Origin: Pedobacter hiemivivus
GTDB lineage: Bacteria; Bacteroidota; Bacteroidia; Sphingobacteriales; Sphingobacteriaceae
Direction of reading: 5' to 3'
Assembly (NCBI RefSeq): GCF_004331685.1
Contig: NZ_SJSM01000018.1
Location: 1 to 64,000 of the forward strand
DNA: 64,000 nt
Shown here: piece after piece, positions 45,001 to 54,328 of the stretch
Position numbering within the stretch: the stretch's first letter is position 1
Layout of the letters: every line of letters begins with the position of its first letter
Translations under genes and position numbers: made by a program
The notes under the pieces: model-generated
Database searches by the model: none
Told to the model about the DNA's origin: nothing
What the model saw: the letters and a program-made list of their open reading frames with translations, nothing else

Positions 45001-48000
45001 CACATCCATTTCTTGCGGCAGTAACAAAGAAATCATAAGTACCCGCAGTCAATGTTGTAGGCGTTGAGTAGGTGTTGCCATCCGCCATGAATGTAGTTCC
45101 CTGGTACCATTTATAGGTTACGTTAGGCTGAGGATTGGTGACAGACAATACTGCCGCCGATCCCTGACACGCAGCTGCAGATGGCGCCAATACATTTGGA
45201 GCAATCATTATACGCTGCGCATAATTCACGTCTATGGAGGTAAAGGCCCCTAAAAGTCCTGAATTTAATTTTACTTCAATAGCATCAAATGGCAAGGTTG
45301 GCACAAAAGTTAACAAAGCCTGAGAACCATTACTCAAAAGTTGAAGATTGATCGATGAATTGGAAATCACGGTTGCATCACCATTACTCGTCCCATTATT
45401 ATAAGATGTAAGCTCAAGTGATGGTAAAATTGCCAATGAAAGTATTTTACTTGGCGAAGTAAGCAATACCCTAACAGTATCACCTACATTAGATAAACCG
45501 TTAAAACCTAAACGTTGGTAAACAGATCCCGCTAAGCCAACTGGTATCACCAGAGATGATGCCGTTGCTGCATCCTGATCAATCGCCAATCCTGAATTGT
45601 ATACATCAGTAAGCAGTACTATGCCAGTAGTTCCCTTAGTTTGTGCACTTGCACCTTCGCAAGGAACAGGTGATACAGGTCCATCAAAAGCCGTTACAGT
45701 AACCAACGCTCTTGTTGGGGCGCTACAGCCCGAAGGCGCTGTAGCTTCAACATAATAAGTTTTCGAACCCGCCACCAGTTGAGCATCTGCGATAAAGGTT
45801 GTACCGGTAAACAACGGTATCAAGCCTCCGGGAGTATCGTACCATTTAAATGTAACACCGGCAGTGCTGGATGTTGCAGTTAAAACAGCTTGCACCCCAA
45901 CCCTTACTGTAACAGAAGGCGGAGTAATCACTGGTATATCTAATGACCCAACATTAATCGTCGCTGTTGCTCTGTCAGAAGCTACATTACAACTATTTAC
46001 AGCTTCTACAGAATAAGTTGTTGTTGCCAAAACAGCAGGTATCGTTAACGACGTCCCATCCTGGGCAAGGTAGGTATTAGTACTATTGTACCATTTATAA
46101 GTGAGGCCAGTAATTGGATTTTTAACCTTCAAAATCACAGTATTACCAGCACAGGTATTTACAATCGGTGTTTCTAATTCTGGTGTCGCAGGTTTAGGGT
46201 TTACACTTATATTAATTAAAGTTTTGTAGCTTTCACATCCTGAAGCATTAGCCGCTGAGACATAATACTTGGTATTTACCGTAAGATTAGGTGTGTTATA
46301 AGGATTTCCTGTAAAAACAAGGGCTCCTGTTCCATCATACCATTTATAGGTAAGTCCTACTTGAGGATTAAGCACTGATAAGGCTAATGGTTGTGTTGCA
46401 CAACCAGCAACATTCGCCGAGGCTACTTCTGGTGCTTTGGTAATACGTTGTGCATAGTTTAAATCAACCGTTGTGAGCGCTGTTGCCACGCCGGCATTTA
46501 AGCGGACTTCTACCTGATCAAATGGAGTGGCCGGAACAAAAGTGAGTAGGGCCTCTGTATTTCCACTTAATAATTGCATATCTACCAAATTATTGGTCAA
46601 TAACAATGGATCATTATTACTTACACCATTATTATAAGTAGTCAGCGTAATTCCCCCTAAAAGTCCTAATGAAAGTAATTTACCTGGTGTCGACAATTGA
46701 ACACGTACGGTATCACCTGTATGTGAAAGTCCAGTGAACGCAGCACGCTGATAAACTGAGCCTCCCAGTAAACCTACCGGCAGTACTAATGATGATCCTG
46801 TTTTAGTGTCGGCATCAACGGCAAGTTCAGGGTTAAATACCCCTGCCAATAGCCCAAGACCGTCCACCCCGTTCGTTTGGGTTACAGCCCCTTCACATGG
46901 TACCGGATTCGGTAGCCCATTATTATCTACATTAATGGTAACCTGCACACGGCTAGAAGCTGCACAACCAGTTACAGTCGACGCAGCTTCAAGGTAATAG
47001 GTAGTTGTAACCATTAATGGAGCGGTTACGTATGTAGGGCCGGTGTGCAAAGGTGTAGTATTAGTTGCTGAACTGTACCAGTGAAATATAATATTGGCTT
47101 CAGGTGATGACGCATTAAGTATCGCTGTTTGTCCCGGACTTACCGTTGTAGCCGAGGCCTGAACTTGTGGCAAAGCCGGAAGTGGGTTTACAGTAACCAC
47201 TGCCATAGTACGAGTTGCACTTGAACAGCTTCCAATAGCAGCTTCGACATAATAGGTAGTTGTAGCATTTAATATACCCGCGTTAAATACTGGTCCTTCA
47301 AATACTGGTGTTCCTCCTACTTCTAAGGTGTACCATTTGTAAGTTGCTCCTATCAGGGGATTGCTAACAGACAATACGGCTGCCGACCCAGCGCATACTG
47401 CGTCTGAATTTGCCAATACCGGAGCATCAGGTGGAGTAGTTACAATAACCGTAACTGGTACCCTGTCTGTATTTGCACAACCATTTTTACTCACTTCAAT
47501 ATAAAAAGTAGTGTTTACTGTTAAGATTGTAGGGGTTGTAAAGGTTGCTCCTGTAGCAAGTGCAGTACCTCCTGATGATGAAGCAAACCATTTTAATGTG
47601 GTACCACCATTTGCAGTTGCATTTAAGGTAGTCGCGCTGCCGGCACAAATTGTTCTGCCAGTAGCAGAAACCGTTGGATTAGGATAAACGATCTCTGCCC
47701 CGTAAATACTTAAATTACTCAAGGCAGAAACCAAAGCCCCAAAGCGTATCTCGACACGATCATATACCCCGCCTGCGACGAAGGTCGCTTTAAATCGGTT
47801 TCCTGTTAGTAACTGAAGACTAATTTGTGTTTCATTTAAAGCATGTGCAGTACCAACCATGGTATTGCCATTAAATAAAGTAATCGTAATATTTCCTAAT
47901 ACGGCCACATCAGTTAGACCTACCGGTGTAGCGATATCTAAACGAACACTGTCAGTAGCCGTACCTGGAGCAGCAAATATTAATCGTTGATAACCTGATG

Positions 48001-51000
48001 CACCAGCACCAACCACCAAATTAATTTTAGTAAAAGTATTTGGATCTGCATCTGTTGAAGCGCCCGGATCAACCACTCCGCATAGGAGACAAATACCATC
48101 AACACCAGATTGCTGACTAGTAGCAGCATTACACTTAGCGTTTACTGGTAAATTGGTTACTGTAACTTTAACCTCGGATCTAGTTGCGCTCACACAACCT
48201 AATGCACTTTCTGTTTCCACAAAATAGCTGGTGGTAGCAGCTAAAGCCGGTGTAGTATAGTTGGTTCCTGTGAAGAATGCCGCGCCCCCTGTTGCTGCTG
48301 TATACCATTTTACAATACTACCACCAGTTGAACTAACCAATAGCGTTGCAGTCTGACCTGTACTGATATTCTCATTTGCAGTAATTACAGTAGCAGGGTC
48401 TGGAGCGGCATTAATCGTTACATTTACAGCTGTCCGACTGCTTACAGCAGTGCCAGAAATAGCTTCTACATAAAAAGTTGTGCTGGAATTTAAAGGACCT
48501 GTAGTATAAGTTGTACCTGTAAATAACGGTGTATTTCCCGTAGGGCCATACCAGTTATAATTAACCCCCGTTTGTGGACTGGATACAGATAATGTTGCTG
48601 GAGTTCCACTACAAGTAGTTACTCCATTTACAATAGGAGCACTTACCCCCACAACGATGGTGTAATCTGTAGTTGTGCTCAGATTATTTATATCTTTTGC
48701 CGTTACAGTTACCGTAAAAGTACCACCGGATAATGGTGTTCCTTTAATTTCTCGGGTAACAGGATCAAAGTTTACCCCGGGAGGCGTACCAATTGCCGTA
48801 TAAGTATATGGAGATGTACCTCCACTAACAGCAGGCAAAACCTGAGTTGGATAAACCGTACCCACCAATCCATTTGGCAAGATAGCCGATGGAAGTGTAA
48901 GTTCTCCGTTTACTTTTATCGTGTAAGTTTGATTGGCAACCGTCCCATCCGCATCAGTTACCTTCACAGTTGCAATATAGGAGCCCGAAGCCGTTGGCGT
49001 TCCTGAAACCTGAAGTGTTGCAGGGTTAAATGTTAAGCCCGGAGGAAAGTTGCTACCTAGATAAGTGTAAGGCCCTACTCCGCCTGTAGCACCAGTAAGC
49101 GTTTGAGTCGCATAAGCAACACCCACTGTTCCATCTGGCAATGACTTCGTCGGTAGTAACAATGGATCTTTTACCAGAATGCTATAATTAGCTATCGTTG
49201 TTTTTCCTTCCGTGTCGGCAACAGTAATCTGGATCGGGTATGTTCCCGCTTGGGAGGTCGGTGTACCTTTTATTTCGCGGGTAATCGGATCGAATGTTAA
49301 TCCAGTAGGCAATACTCCAGTTGTTATACTATAGGTATAAGCACCACTTCCACCAGTAGCCGATGGGATCGTTTGAGTTGGATAGACTACATTCACTGTT
49401 CCATTCGAAAGTGGCACCGTAGCCAATACCAATGGATCTCTTACCACTATCGTATATTTTTGTATAATGGTATTTCCGTTTACATCGGTAACCGTTACAG
49501 GAATCTCATAAGTGCCTTTTACTGTAGGTGTGCCTGATATTACCCTCGTTAACGGATCAAAGTTTAACCCTGGAGGCAAAGAGCCCACAGGAGCCGCATA
49601 AGTATATGGACCTGTTCCACCAGTAGCTGCTGGAATTGTTTGTGGTGGGTAAGGTATGTCAACCGTTCCATTAGGCAATAACTTTGTATCAATAGACAAA
49701 GCAACGTTTACCGTTAAGCTAAAAGCGGCAGTTGCCAGGCAACCTTTACTATCTGTTGCGGTAATAGAGAATGGGAAAACACCCGAAGCTGTTGGGGTCC
49801 CCGCTATAGCGCCACTGGTAGCCAATGTTAAACCGGCTGGCAGCGGGGTACTACCTTGTGCCAAGGCATAAGTAAATGCAGGTGTTCCACCGGTAGCGGC
49901 AGTGATCTGCTTAAAGTAAGGTGTAGTTAGCGTTGCATTACTCAATACCGTGGTTACAAAATTTACCTGCGGATTTACAGTCACCACTACCGGCACCCTT
50001 ACTGATTCTTCGGTACAGCCAATGGTTCTTGCAGCAACATAGTAAGTTTTACTAGCCGTTAATGCAGGAGTGGTGTAAGAACCGTCAGCATTTGGAGTCA
50101 ACAAATTACCAGCTATAGGGTCATCGTACCATCGTAATTCATTTGTAGGTAATGTTGTTGCTTTTAAATTAGCAGCTGTCCCATAGCAAGCTGTAACGGC
50201 ATTCGATGCGGGATCTACAAACGTTGGACGTGCCGCCGAACGTGTAACGGAGTATAATTTAAAAGTTTGCGTTAAACCAACCGCTGCGAATGAAGAAAAA
50301 GTCACTTTTACTCTATCAAATTCAACTCCCGGTGCAAAAGGAATCGGAACAGGAACTCCGGTCTTCAACAGACCTAATAAATCCAAATTCAGCGTAGTAT
50401 TTAAGTTGTTCTCGTAAACCGACGTTGAGCCCTTATAAGCCGTTAGCTTAATATTGTTTGAGAGTCCCACATCCAACAACGCTTTATCGGCTTGAATTTT
50501 TACATTAAACTCGTCTGTAGTCTTAGAAAGGGTTTCAAAATAAATCACCTGACTGACCTCGGATCCTAACCCCACAACACCCAGACTTAATTGAGAGAAA
50601 TTAGTTTTATCAGCATCAATGACCCTTTCCATATTAGTTACTCCGGCCTGGCCCAGCTTCAAAGCGTCTAATGTTATACCACTCCCCTCGAAAGAGGTGG
50701 CAAAGCCCTGTGCACATGGATCAGTACCCTCACCATGAAAAGCATAATAAACATCTGTATAACTGCTGGCACCAAGCCCCAAAATAGCTTTGGTAAAATC
50801 TTTTACATAAACGCGATCATAAGGCATTTGAGGCGTAATGGCAATATAGAAATAGCCATTAACATCTTTGATAATTTTGACATTATCTGTAGCAAATGGG
50901 TTAGAACTATTTGCAGAAATCACATTATTACCACTCCCCGTTCCCATTCTGGCCCCAGCTTGAAAATACCGGTCTCCAAGTACAACTGTTCCAACCACAT

Positions 51001-51424
51001 CAGCTAGTAAATTACCCAAACTACCTCCTAGCAACGAATTTAAGAGATCAGGATTATTTACATTGATTCGAATATAAGCCGTTTTGCCTGCAGCAACGGT
51101 AGTTGGAAACTTTAGTTCCAACTCTCCTTGATAAGCACCAATATCAAGGGCTACGCCAGCACTGGAGTTTACCCTTGCAAAACTAGTTTCACTATTATTT
51201 TTCGCATTGTCAGGATTAGTTACAGTAACCGCATTAAAGCATGGTCCAAGCCCCAGAAAACCACAACCCACTACCGACGATTGTGCATTAGGGCTGGCCA
51301 CCACATTATCCGCATAAATCCTAGTCTGGCTATACGATTTAGAAGTTATGAGCGTTATACTAAGAAAACTAACGAAGAAGAGATACTTTTTCAGCAGGTT
51401 AAATAAGGTAGAGGTCCTTTTCAT
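42035..51424 (-). CDS. Giant SprB-like adhesin with Ig-type repeats and type B sorting domain
   Basis: About 3,129 residues from ATG 51424 (MKRTSTLFNLLKKYLFFVSF), with a signal peptide ending near KSYSQ. After two N-terminal beta domains come five putative-Ig (He_PIG) modules with phrases such as LPPGLNFDPLTRVISGTPT. Many CHU_C-type Ig-like modules follow (TYKWY... TTYYVEA), interrupted by three roughly 150-residue modules that start QxxGVDGxxLL. Five near-tandem 88-residue modules sit at 43380-44700, then a fibronectin-like domain. The type B sorting domain (FIPNTFTPNNDGKNDILYVY to KKGTITLLR) closes the protein. It is secreted by the T9SS and is the likely partner of the adjacent PorP/SprF. 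Confidence 0.9.
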   Translation of the reverse strand: MKRTSTLFNLLKKYLFFVSFLSITLITSKSYSQTRIYADNVVASPNAQSSVVGCGFLGLGPCFNAVTVTNPDNAKNNSETSFARVNSSAGVALDIGAYQGELELKFPTTVAAGKTAYIRINVNNPDLLNSLLGGSLGNLLADVVGTVVLGDRYFQAGARMGTGSGNNVISANSSNPFATDNVKIIKDVNGYFYIAITPQMPYDRVYVKDFTKAILGLGASSYTDVYYAFHGEGTDPCAQGFATSFEGSGITLDALKLGQAGVTNMERVIDADKTNFSQLSLGVVGLGSEVSQVIYFETLSKTTDEFNVKIQADKALLDVGLSNNIKLTAYKGSTSVYENNLNTTLNLDLLGLLKTGVPVPIPFAPGVEFDRVKVTFSSFAAVGLTQTFKLYSVTRSAARPTFVDPASNAVTACYGTAANLKATTLPTNELRWYDDPIAGNLLTPNADGSYTTPALTASKTYYVAARTIGCTEESVRVPVVVTVNPQVNFVTTVLSNATLTTPYFKQITAATGGTPAFTYALAQGSTPLPAGLTLATSGAIAGTPTASGVFPFSITATDSKGCLATAAFSLTVNVALSIDTKLLPNGTVDIPYPPQTIPAATGGTGPYTYAAPVGSLPPGLNFDPLTRVISGTPTVKGTYEIPVTVTDVNGNTIIQKYTIVVRDPLVLATVPLSNGTVNVVYPTQTIPSATGGSGAYTYSITTGVLPTGLTFDPITREIKGTPTSQAGTYPIQITVADTEGKTTIANYSILVKDPLLLPTKSLPDGTVGVAYATQTLTGATGGVGPYTYLGSNFPPGLTFNPATLQVSGTPTASGSYIATVKVTDADGTVANQTYTIKVNGELTLPSAILPNGLVGTVYPTQVLPAVSGGTSPYTYTAIGTPPGVNFDPVTREIKGTPLSGGTFTVTVTAKDINNLSTTTDYTIVVGVSAPIVNGVTTCSGTPATLSVSSPQTGVNYNWYGPTGNTPLFTGTTYTTGPLNSSTTFYVEAISGTAVSSRTAVNVTINAAPDPATVITANENISTGQTATLLVSSTGGSIVKWYTAATGGAAFFTGTNYTTPALAATTSYFVETESALGCVSATRSEVKVTVTNLPVNAKCNAATSQQSGVDGICLLCGVVDPGASTDADPNTFTKINLVVGAGASGYQRLIFAAPGTATDSVRLDIATPVGLTDVAVLGNITITLFNGNTMVGTAHALNETQISLQLLTGNRFKATFVAGGVYDRVEIRFGALVSALSNLSIYGAEIVYPNPTVSATGRTICAGSATTLNATANGGTTLKWFASSSGGTALATGATFTTPTILTVNTTFYIEVSKNGCANTDRVPVTVIVTTPPDAPVLANSDAVCAGSAAVLSVSNPLIGATYKWYTLEVGGTPVFEGPVFNAGILNATTTYYVEAAIGSCSSATRTMAVVTVNPLPALPQVQASATTVSPGQTAILNASSPEANIIFHWYSSATNTTPLHTGPTYVTAPLMVTTTYYLEAASTVTGCAASSRVQVTINVDNNGLPNPVPCEGAVTQTNGVDGLGLLAGVFNPELAVDADTKTGSSLVLPVGLLGGSVYQRAAFTGLSHTGDTVRVQLSTPGKLLSLGLLGGITLTTYNNGVSNNDPLLLTNNLVDMQLLSGNTEALLTFVPATPFDQVEVRLNAGVATALTTVDLNYAQRITKAPEVASANVAGCATQPLALSVLNPQVGLTYKWYDGTGALVFTGNPYNTPNLTVNTKYYVSAANASGCESYKTLINISVNPKPATPELETPIVNTCAGNTVILKVKNPITGLTYKWYNSTNTYLAQDGTSLTIPAVLATTTYSVEAVNSCNVASDRATATINVGSLDIPVITPPSVTVRVGVQAVLTATSSTAGVTFKWYDTPGGLIPLFTGTTFIADAQLVAGSKTYYVEATAPSGCSAPTRALVTVTAFDGPVSPVPCEGASAQTKGTTGIVLLTDVYNSGLAIDQDAATASSLVIPVGLAGSVYQRLGFNGLSNVGDTVRVLLTSPSKILSLAILPSLELTSYNNGTSNGDATVISNSSINLQLLSNGSQALLTFVPTLPFDAIEVKLNSGLLGAFTSIDVNYAQRIMIAPNVLAPSAAACQGSAAVLSVTNPQPNVTYKWYQGTTFMADGNTYSTPTTLTAGTYDFFVTAARNGCESKRVKVVVTILPLPLTPVADVLSPVTTCINTPVTLSVQAVNGVAFNWFDAAVGGNQLVANNKDYLSSANLAVGTYDYFVEAVNANSCTNSARLKITLIVRPNALATDIIVSDQTICSGNTAILVATAPTVTGATFKWYKDPALKDVPFDGASFTTDALTVTTKYYVIVNGPNTCANDASSAKIVTVTVNKNSVASDIVVADKAICAGSTATLNAASTTVTTPVFRWYKTQALTDVPFVGASFTTDALTTTTKYYVTVSGDGTCANTAASAKIVTVTVNRNAIEADIIAADKATCSGTAVVLTVTSAINNPVFSWYRNAALTDLAARSSTFTTSALTATTKYYVTVSGTDVCANDPANAKVVTVTVNRNGLASDITLADKTICSGTTAILNASSAVLLPVFKWYRDASLTDLAFEGPTFTTPALTLTTKYYVTVSGTGVCANDMASAKVVTVTVTRNGEVKDIISADQTICSGQTASLTVSSGTVNNAVFTWYRDAALTDVAFRGANVITPILTTTTRYYVTVSGDGVCENVPGSAKVVTVTVNPVPNVPIIGPANPTACSGDAVILTVQNPQAGVTYEWYTAASNGTLLHTGISYTTDPLNGNVDYYLKATNASNCGSVNGMVKITVVVTNRPQAPSVPLGTVNTCIGSGATLSVSNAVAGVTYNWYATALSTTILGSGTTFTTLPATATTTTYYVEAKSGNCTSSSRTPVVVNAGALPNPPATVSGAGSPVCPGSTTVLTVNNPDPAVKYAWFNVQTGGASLAEGNSFTVPALSATTTYYVGSINLLSGCSSSTRTGVTITVLTKLAAPVVSVQVATATSINFAWIAVPGATAYEVSTDAGLTWTAPSSGPAGTSHLIAGLNPDQQVTIRVRAKGQLDCQLSDATTFTGKAENPLGNEMFIPNTFTPNNDGKNDILYVYGNTIAKLKLRVYNQWGQFLYESLSIQNGWDGTYKGTLQPNGVYVYYLDADFNDGTKATKKGTITLLR
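43380..44700 (-). repeat. Five tandem modules of about 264 bp inside the adhesin
   Basis: Five consecutive modules of about 88 residues share the pattern ADKxICSG...FxWYR..ALTD...FTT.ALT.TTKYYVTVSG...CAN..SAKVVTVTVN. Nucleotide similarity is high enough that antisense ORFs repeat with it. The array is prone to recombination and length change. Confidence 0.8.
48650..49990 (-). repeat. Five putative-Ig (He_PIG) modules inside the adhesin
   Basis: Five modules carry the signature PxGLxFDPxTRxIxGTPT within an Ig-like beta sandwich of about 85 residues each. They form the N-proximal stalk of the adhesin. Confidence 0.75.
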
Positions 51425-51727
51425 AGGAGAGTGATTGAGATGAATTATGTTTACTGTGTACAATTGTAGATATACGTCCCCTTTTTGCCTCTATTCGTCT
51501 TGTTCATTTAAAGCAGGGTGAAGGCTTCATTGCGTTCATTTTGTTCATTATATGAATAAACAGCTCCATCTTTCGTCAAAAAAACATCACTAAAGCCCTG
51601 TTGGATAGGTTTTTGAAGTATTCATTTTTTTTATTCTTCTTTTTTCCGAAAATAAAAGCCTGTTCATTATTCTTATTATTGCGTTATATTCGTTTTGTTA
51701 TATTTTTAACGCTCACTTATAAAGTGT
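51425..51727. promoter_or_regulatory. Divergent regulatory region between adhesin operon and NACHT-like gene
   Basis: No ORF. Four copies of GTTCATT occur at 51502-51508, 51534-51540, 51543-51549 and 51662-51668. A perfect inverted repeat TTCAT-tat-ATGAA is at 51544-51556. The sequence tacaattgta near the adhesin start resembles a -7 element. The repeats may be binding sites for a regulator shared by both transcription units. Confidence 0.5.
51679..51706 (+). promoter_or_regulatory. Promoter of the NACHT-like gene
   Basis: TTG (51679-51681), a 17-nt spacer and TATATTTT (51699-51706) fit the Bacteroidota consensus with one mismatch. The start codon at 51728 lies 21 bp downstream. Confidence 0.45.
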
Positions 51728-54274
51728 ATGGATGAAACATCTATCTTAAATGAACTTAAAGGTTTAATTCTAATCAAAACAGGAATTAGGACAGCGACAC
51801 CTGCTGATTGCAAAAGGATATCGATTGAAATCAGTAGAGCATTGAATAAGCATGTCAGCGAAACAACCATTAAACGGTTATTTGGATTTGCTGCCGTCAA
51901 ACACAACTTCTCAAAATTCACTATAGCTACGCTAACTGAATATGTTAGCGGAGAAATTTTAGACAGCTGGCCAATTGCGATTAGTCTTCAGCCCGGTGCC
52001 CCCCCTGCAACCTGGGGAGACATTAGATACAGGGTATCCAAAGTCAGCGATTTCACACTCAAGGGAATCAAAAATCGTGTGGGTATGCCCTATGAATTGA
52101 CCATCAGTAGAAAATTTGCCGAACATGATTTTGAAGAGTTTCTTAAAAGTAGCTATAGCTTCACTGCATTCGTTTCACAACCAGGCTACGGAAAAACAAT
52201 CTTAATGTGCCATCTGGCAGAAAAATTCTTCCATAACCCCAATACTGCTTTCTACGATTCCTCGATATTGTTTTTGCAGGCATATAACTTCTTTAATGCT
52301 GAAAATCCTAATCTAAATTTTGAGGATCAACTAAAAACCTTACTCAATATTCCCAAAAAAGAAAGTCTTATTAACTTCATTCAGGAGAACTACAAGAATA
52401 CAAAGAGTAAGTTTGTTATTTTTATAGATGGTTTTTCAGAACTTACCCTTAAAAAGGATTTAAAGAAACAACTTTTTGATAGCCTCATCAATTTCATCTG
52501 TGCAATAGAAGACATTGAATGCATTAAATTGGTGATGAGCATGCGCTCTACTTATTGGATTCGCTTTTACGAATTGATCAGACATTCAGCTTATTTAAAA
52601 TCGAAATGGTTTGCGGGTAACTACTTTAATGTAAGTGAGATTTCTAACGTTCCACCATTAACGGAAAAAGAAGTAGATCTGATTGTTTCTAAAATTGATG
52701 GCAAGGCGGTAACGGAAATCAACCCAAAACTCAAGGCCCAACTAAAATTACCATTCCATATCCAGCTGTATTATCAGTTAAAACAAGAAGACCCTTGTTT
52801 CAATTATTCTACAAACATCACTTTCCACGAACTGATTTCCAGGTTTATCCAAGAAAACATATACCGTTCCAACTATTATACAGAGAAAATCCTTTTCCTA
52901 AAAAAGGTAATTCAACTCACCGATTTTGGCAAAAATGGGGCGAATGTCCCGAAAGACAATCTGATTGCAGAATTATCAGCATTCAAGAACGCCTACATGG
53001 AACTCCTTTCCGATGGTATCTTGATAGAAGAAAAACAATATGAGGATTATCATCCGCGAGAATTTGTTCGTTTCATTCACGCGCATACATTTGAATATTT
53101 CCTGTTCATTGAGATTCTGGAAAAATTCAATTTACGAGTAGAGGAAGATTTTTTCCAATACATCCAGAATGAACATCAAAATAACAGCGCCCGCTTCCAA
53201 CTGTTGCAATGGGCTATTCGCTTCATCATTAGAATAGGCGACTTAAAATCGCTCAGATATGTGTTTGATTTGCCACTAAACGATCTTGAACACAATTATT
53301 TAATCCTTTTTATTGCAGAAAACTTAAAGTACAGATCTAAATATAGCGCTGACACAAATCACCTCATTAAGGAACACAAGCTGCACGATAAAATTGTTGA
53401 GCAGCTGATCAACTTTGATTTTATAGACACAAGCTTCAAAGAAGCACTGGAAGTATTGGTTGAGATTTCGGATGCTGAGGAGCATACTTTAGTCTATCAA
53501 TCGCTCCTTGCTGTTATGGATATACTGAGTCTGGATGAAGCCAGAATCAATGCGAGAATGGAAAAAATACAAGACCTGGGGCCATCAGACTGGGTGGTAG
53601 ACCCTTTTGAAGTTATCCAACTCGTTCATGCAAAAATTACCAACAAGAACATTAGCAATAGCCAGCTTTCGGTTCAGATAGAAAACTTATCGTATCCATT
53701 TTTAAAGGACAGCAAAGCCCTCAATACTCAGCAGGGGATTGTTTACTTGATGGCGCTAGTACTCAATTTATTTTATGGGTCGGATCAAGGGGCAATTAAA
53801 ATGATAAATACCATCATCAAATTACACCCGAAAGAATTTACCCGGAGATCTGCATTTACCATCTTTATCATGAATATGCTTGCCATATCGCGGTCGCGAA
53901 TAACCCCTGGCAAGAAAACAGAACAATTGATCAGAATTCTTGGCGTTGTTCATGAAAACAAACACCGTTATAAAGTCACACAATATTCAGCAGCCATTTT
54001 AAAAATGGCACAAGCACATCAACTTAGAAATAGAGGCGAATATCTGCTAGCCCGCGATTATTGTGAGGGCTGTATAGATCTCTTTAAAACCCATCATTTA
54101 AATTACAACTGTATAGAAATGTACAATTTGCTAATCGCTATCTTTTCAGATTTAAACAGTATAGATAGAATTAATGAATGTAAATATGAACGACTTACGT
54201 TCATAGATGAGAACAAATTTTCCCGCAAAATTCTCCCCCTACCCAGAGAACACACCGACTTCAATCACCATTAA
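51728..54274 (+). CDS. NACHT/STAND-type ATPase with HTH-like N-terminus, uncharacterised
   Basis: An 848-residue protein without signal or membrane segments. Residues 1-75 form a helical, HTH-like domain (CKRISIEISRALNKHVSETTIKRLFGF). A P-loop NTPase follows: Walker A QPGYGKT at 151-157, Walker B KFVIFIDG at 228-235, SMRSTYWIRF at 271-280 as a sensor-like segment, and LPFHIQLYYQL near 341-351 resembling the NACHT winged-helix proline. The remaining 450 residues are alpha-helical, probably a TPR-like sensor. Its layout is DNA-binding domain, switch ATPase, sensor, as in STAND regulators and some antiphage NACHT proteins. It is divergent from the adhesin operon. Function not known. Confidence 0.75.
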   Translation: MDETSILNELKGLILIKTGIRTATPADCKRISIEISRALNKHVSETTIKRLFGFAAVKHNFSKFTIATLTEYVSGEILDSWPIAISLQPGAPPATWGDIRYRVSKVSDFTLKGIKNRVGMPYELTISRKFAEHDFEEFLKSSYSFTAFVSQPGYGKTILMCHLAEKFFHNPNTAFYDSSILFLQAYNFFNAENPNLNFEDQLKTLLNIPKKESLINFIQENYKNTKSKFVIFIDGFSELTLKKDLKKQLFDSLINFICAIEDIECIKLVMSMRSTYWIRFYELIRHSAYLKSKWFAGNYFNVSEISNVPPLTEKEVDLIVSKIDGKAVTEINPKLKAQLKLPFHIQLYYQLKQEDPCFNYSTNITFHELISRFIQENIYRSNYYTEKILFLKKVIQLTDFGKNGANVPKDNLIAELSAFKNAYMELLSDGILIEEKQYEDYHPREFVRFIHAHTFEYFLFIEILEKFNLRVEEDFFQYIQNEHQNNSARFQLLQWAIRFIIRIGDLKSLRYVFDLPLNDLEHNYLILFIAENLKYRSKYSADTNHLIKEHKLHDKIVEQLINFDFIDTSFKEALEVLVEISDAEEHTLVYQSLLAVMDILSLDEARINARMEKIQDLGPSDWVVDPFEVIQLVHAKITNKNISNSQLSVQIENLSYPFLKDSKALNTQQGIVYLMALVLNLFYGSDQGAIKMINTIIKLHPKEFTRRSAFTIFIMNMLAISRSRITPGKKTEQLIRILGVVHENKHRYKVTQYSAAILKMAQAHQLRNRGEYLLARDYCEGCIDLFKTHHLNYNCIEMYNLLIAIFSDLNSIDRINECKYERLTFIDENKFSRKILPLPREHTDFNHH

Positions 54275-54276
54275 AT

Positions 54277-54312
54277 AAGAAAGCCACTGATATTGCTATC
54301 AATGGCTTTCTT
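54277..54312. terminator. Bidirectional terminator between convergent genes
   Basis: The arms aagaaagcca and tggctttctt, with inner tgat/atca pairing, form a stem between the NACHT-like gene and the subtilase gene that faces it. Confidence 0.75.
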
Positions 54313-54328
54313 GTTCGCAAAACAATGC

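Noticed and set aside
51728..54274. NACHT-like protein considered as a named Avs or CARD-type antiphage system
   Set aside because: No effector domain (nuclease, protease, TIR, membrane) could be recognised and no defence genes flank it, so a named system is not supported.
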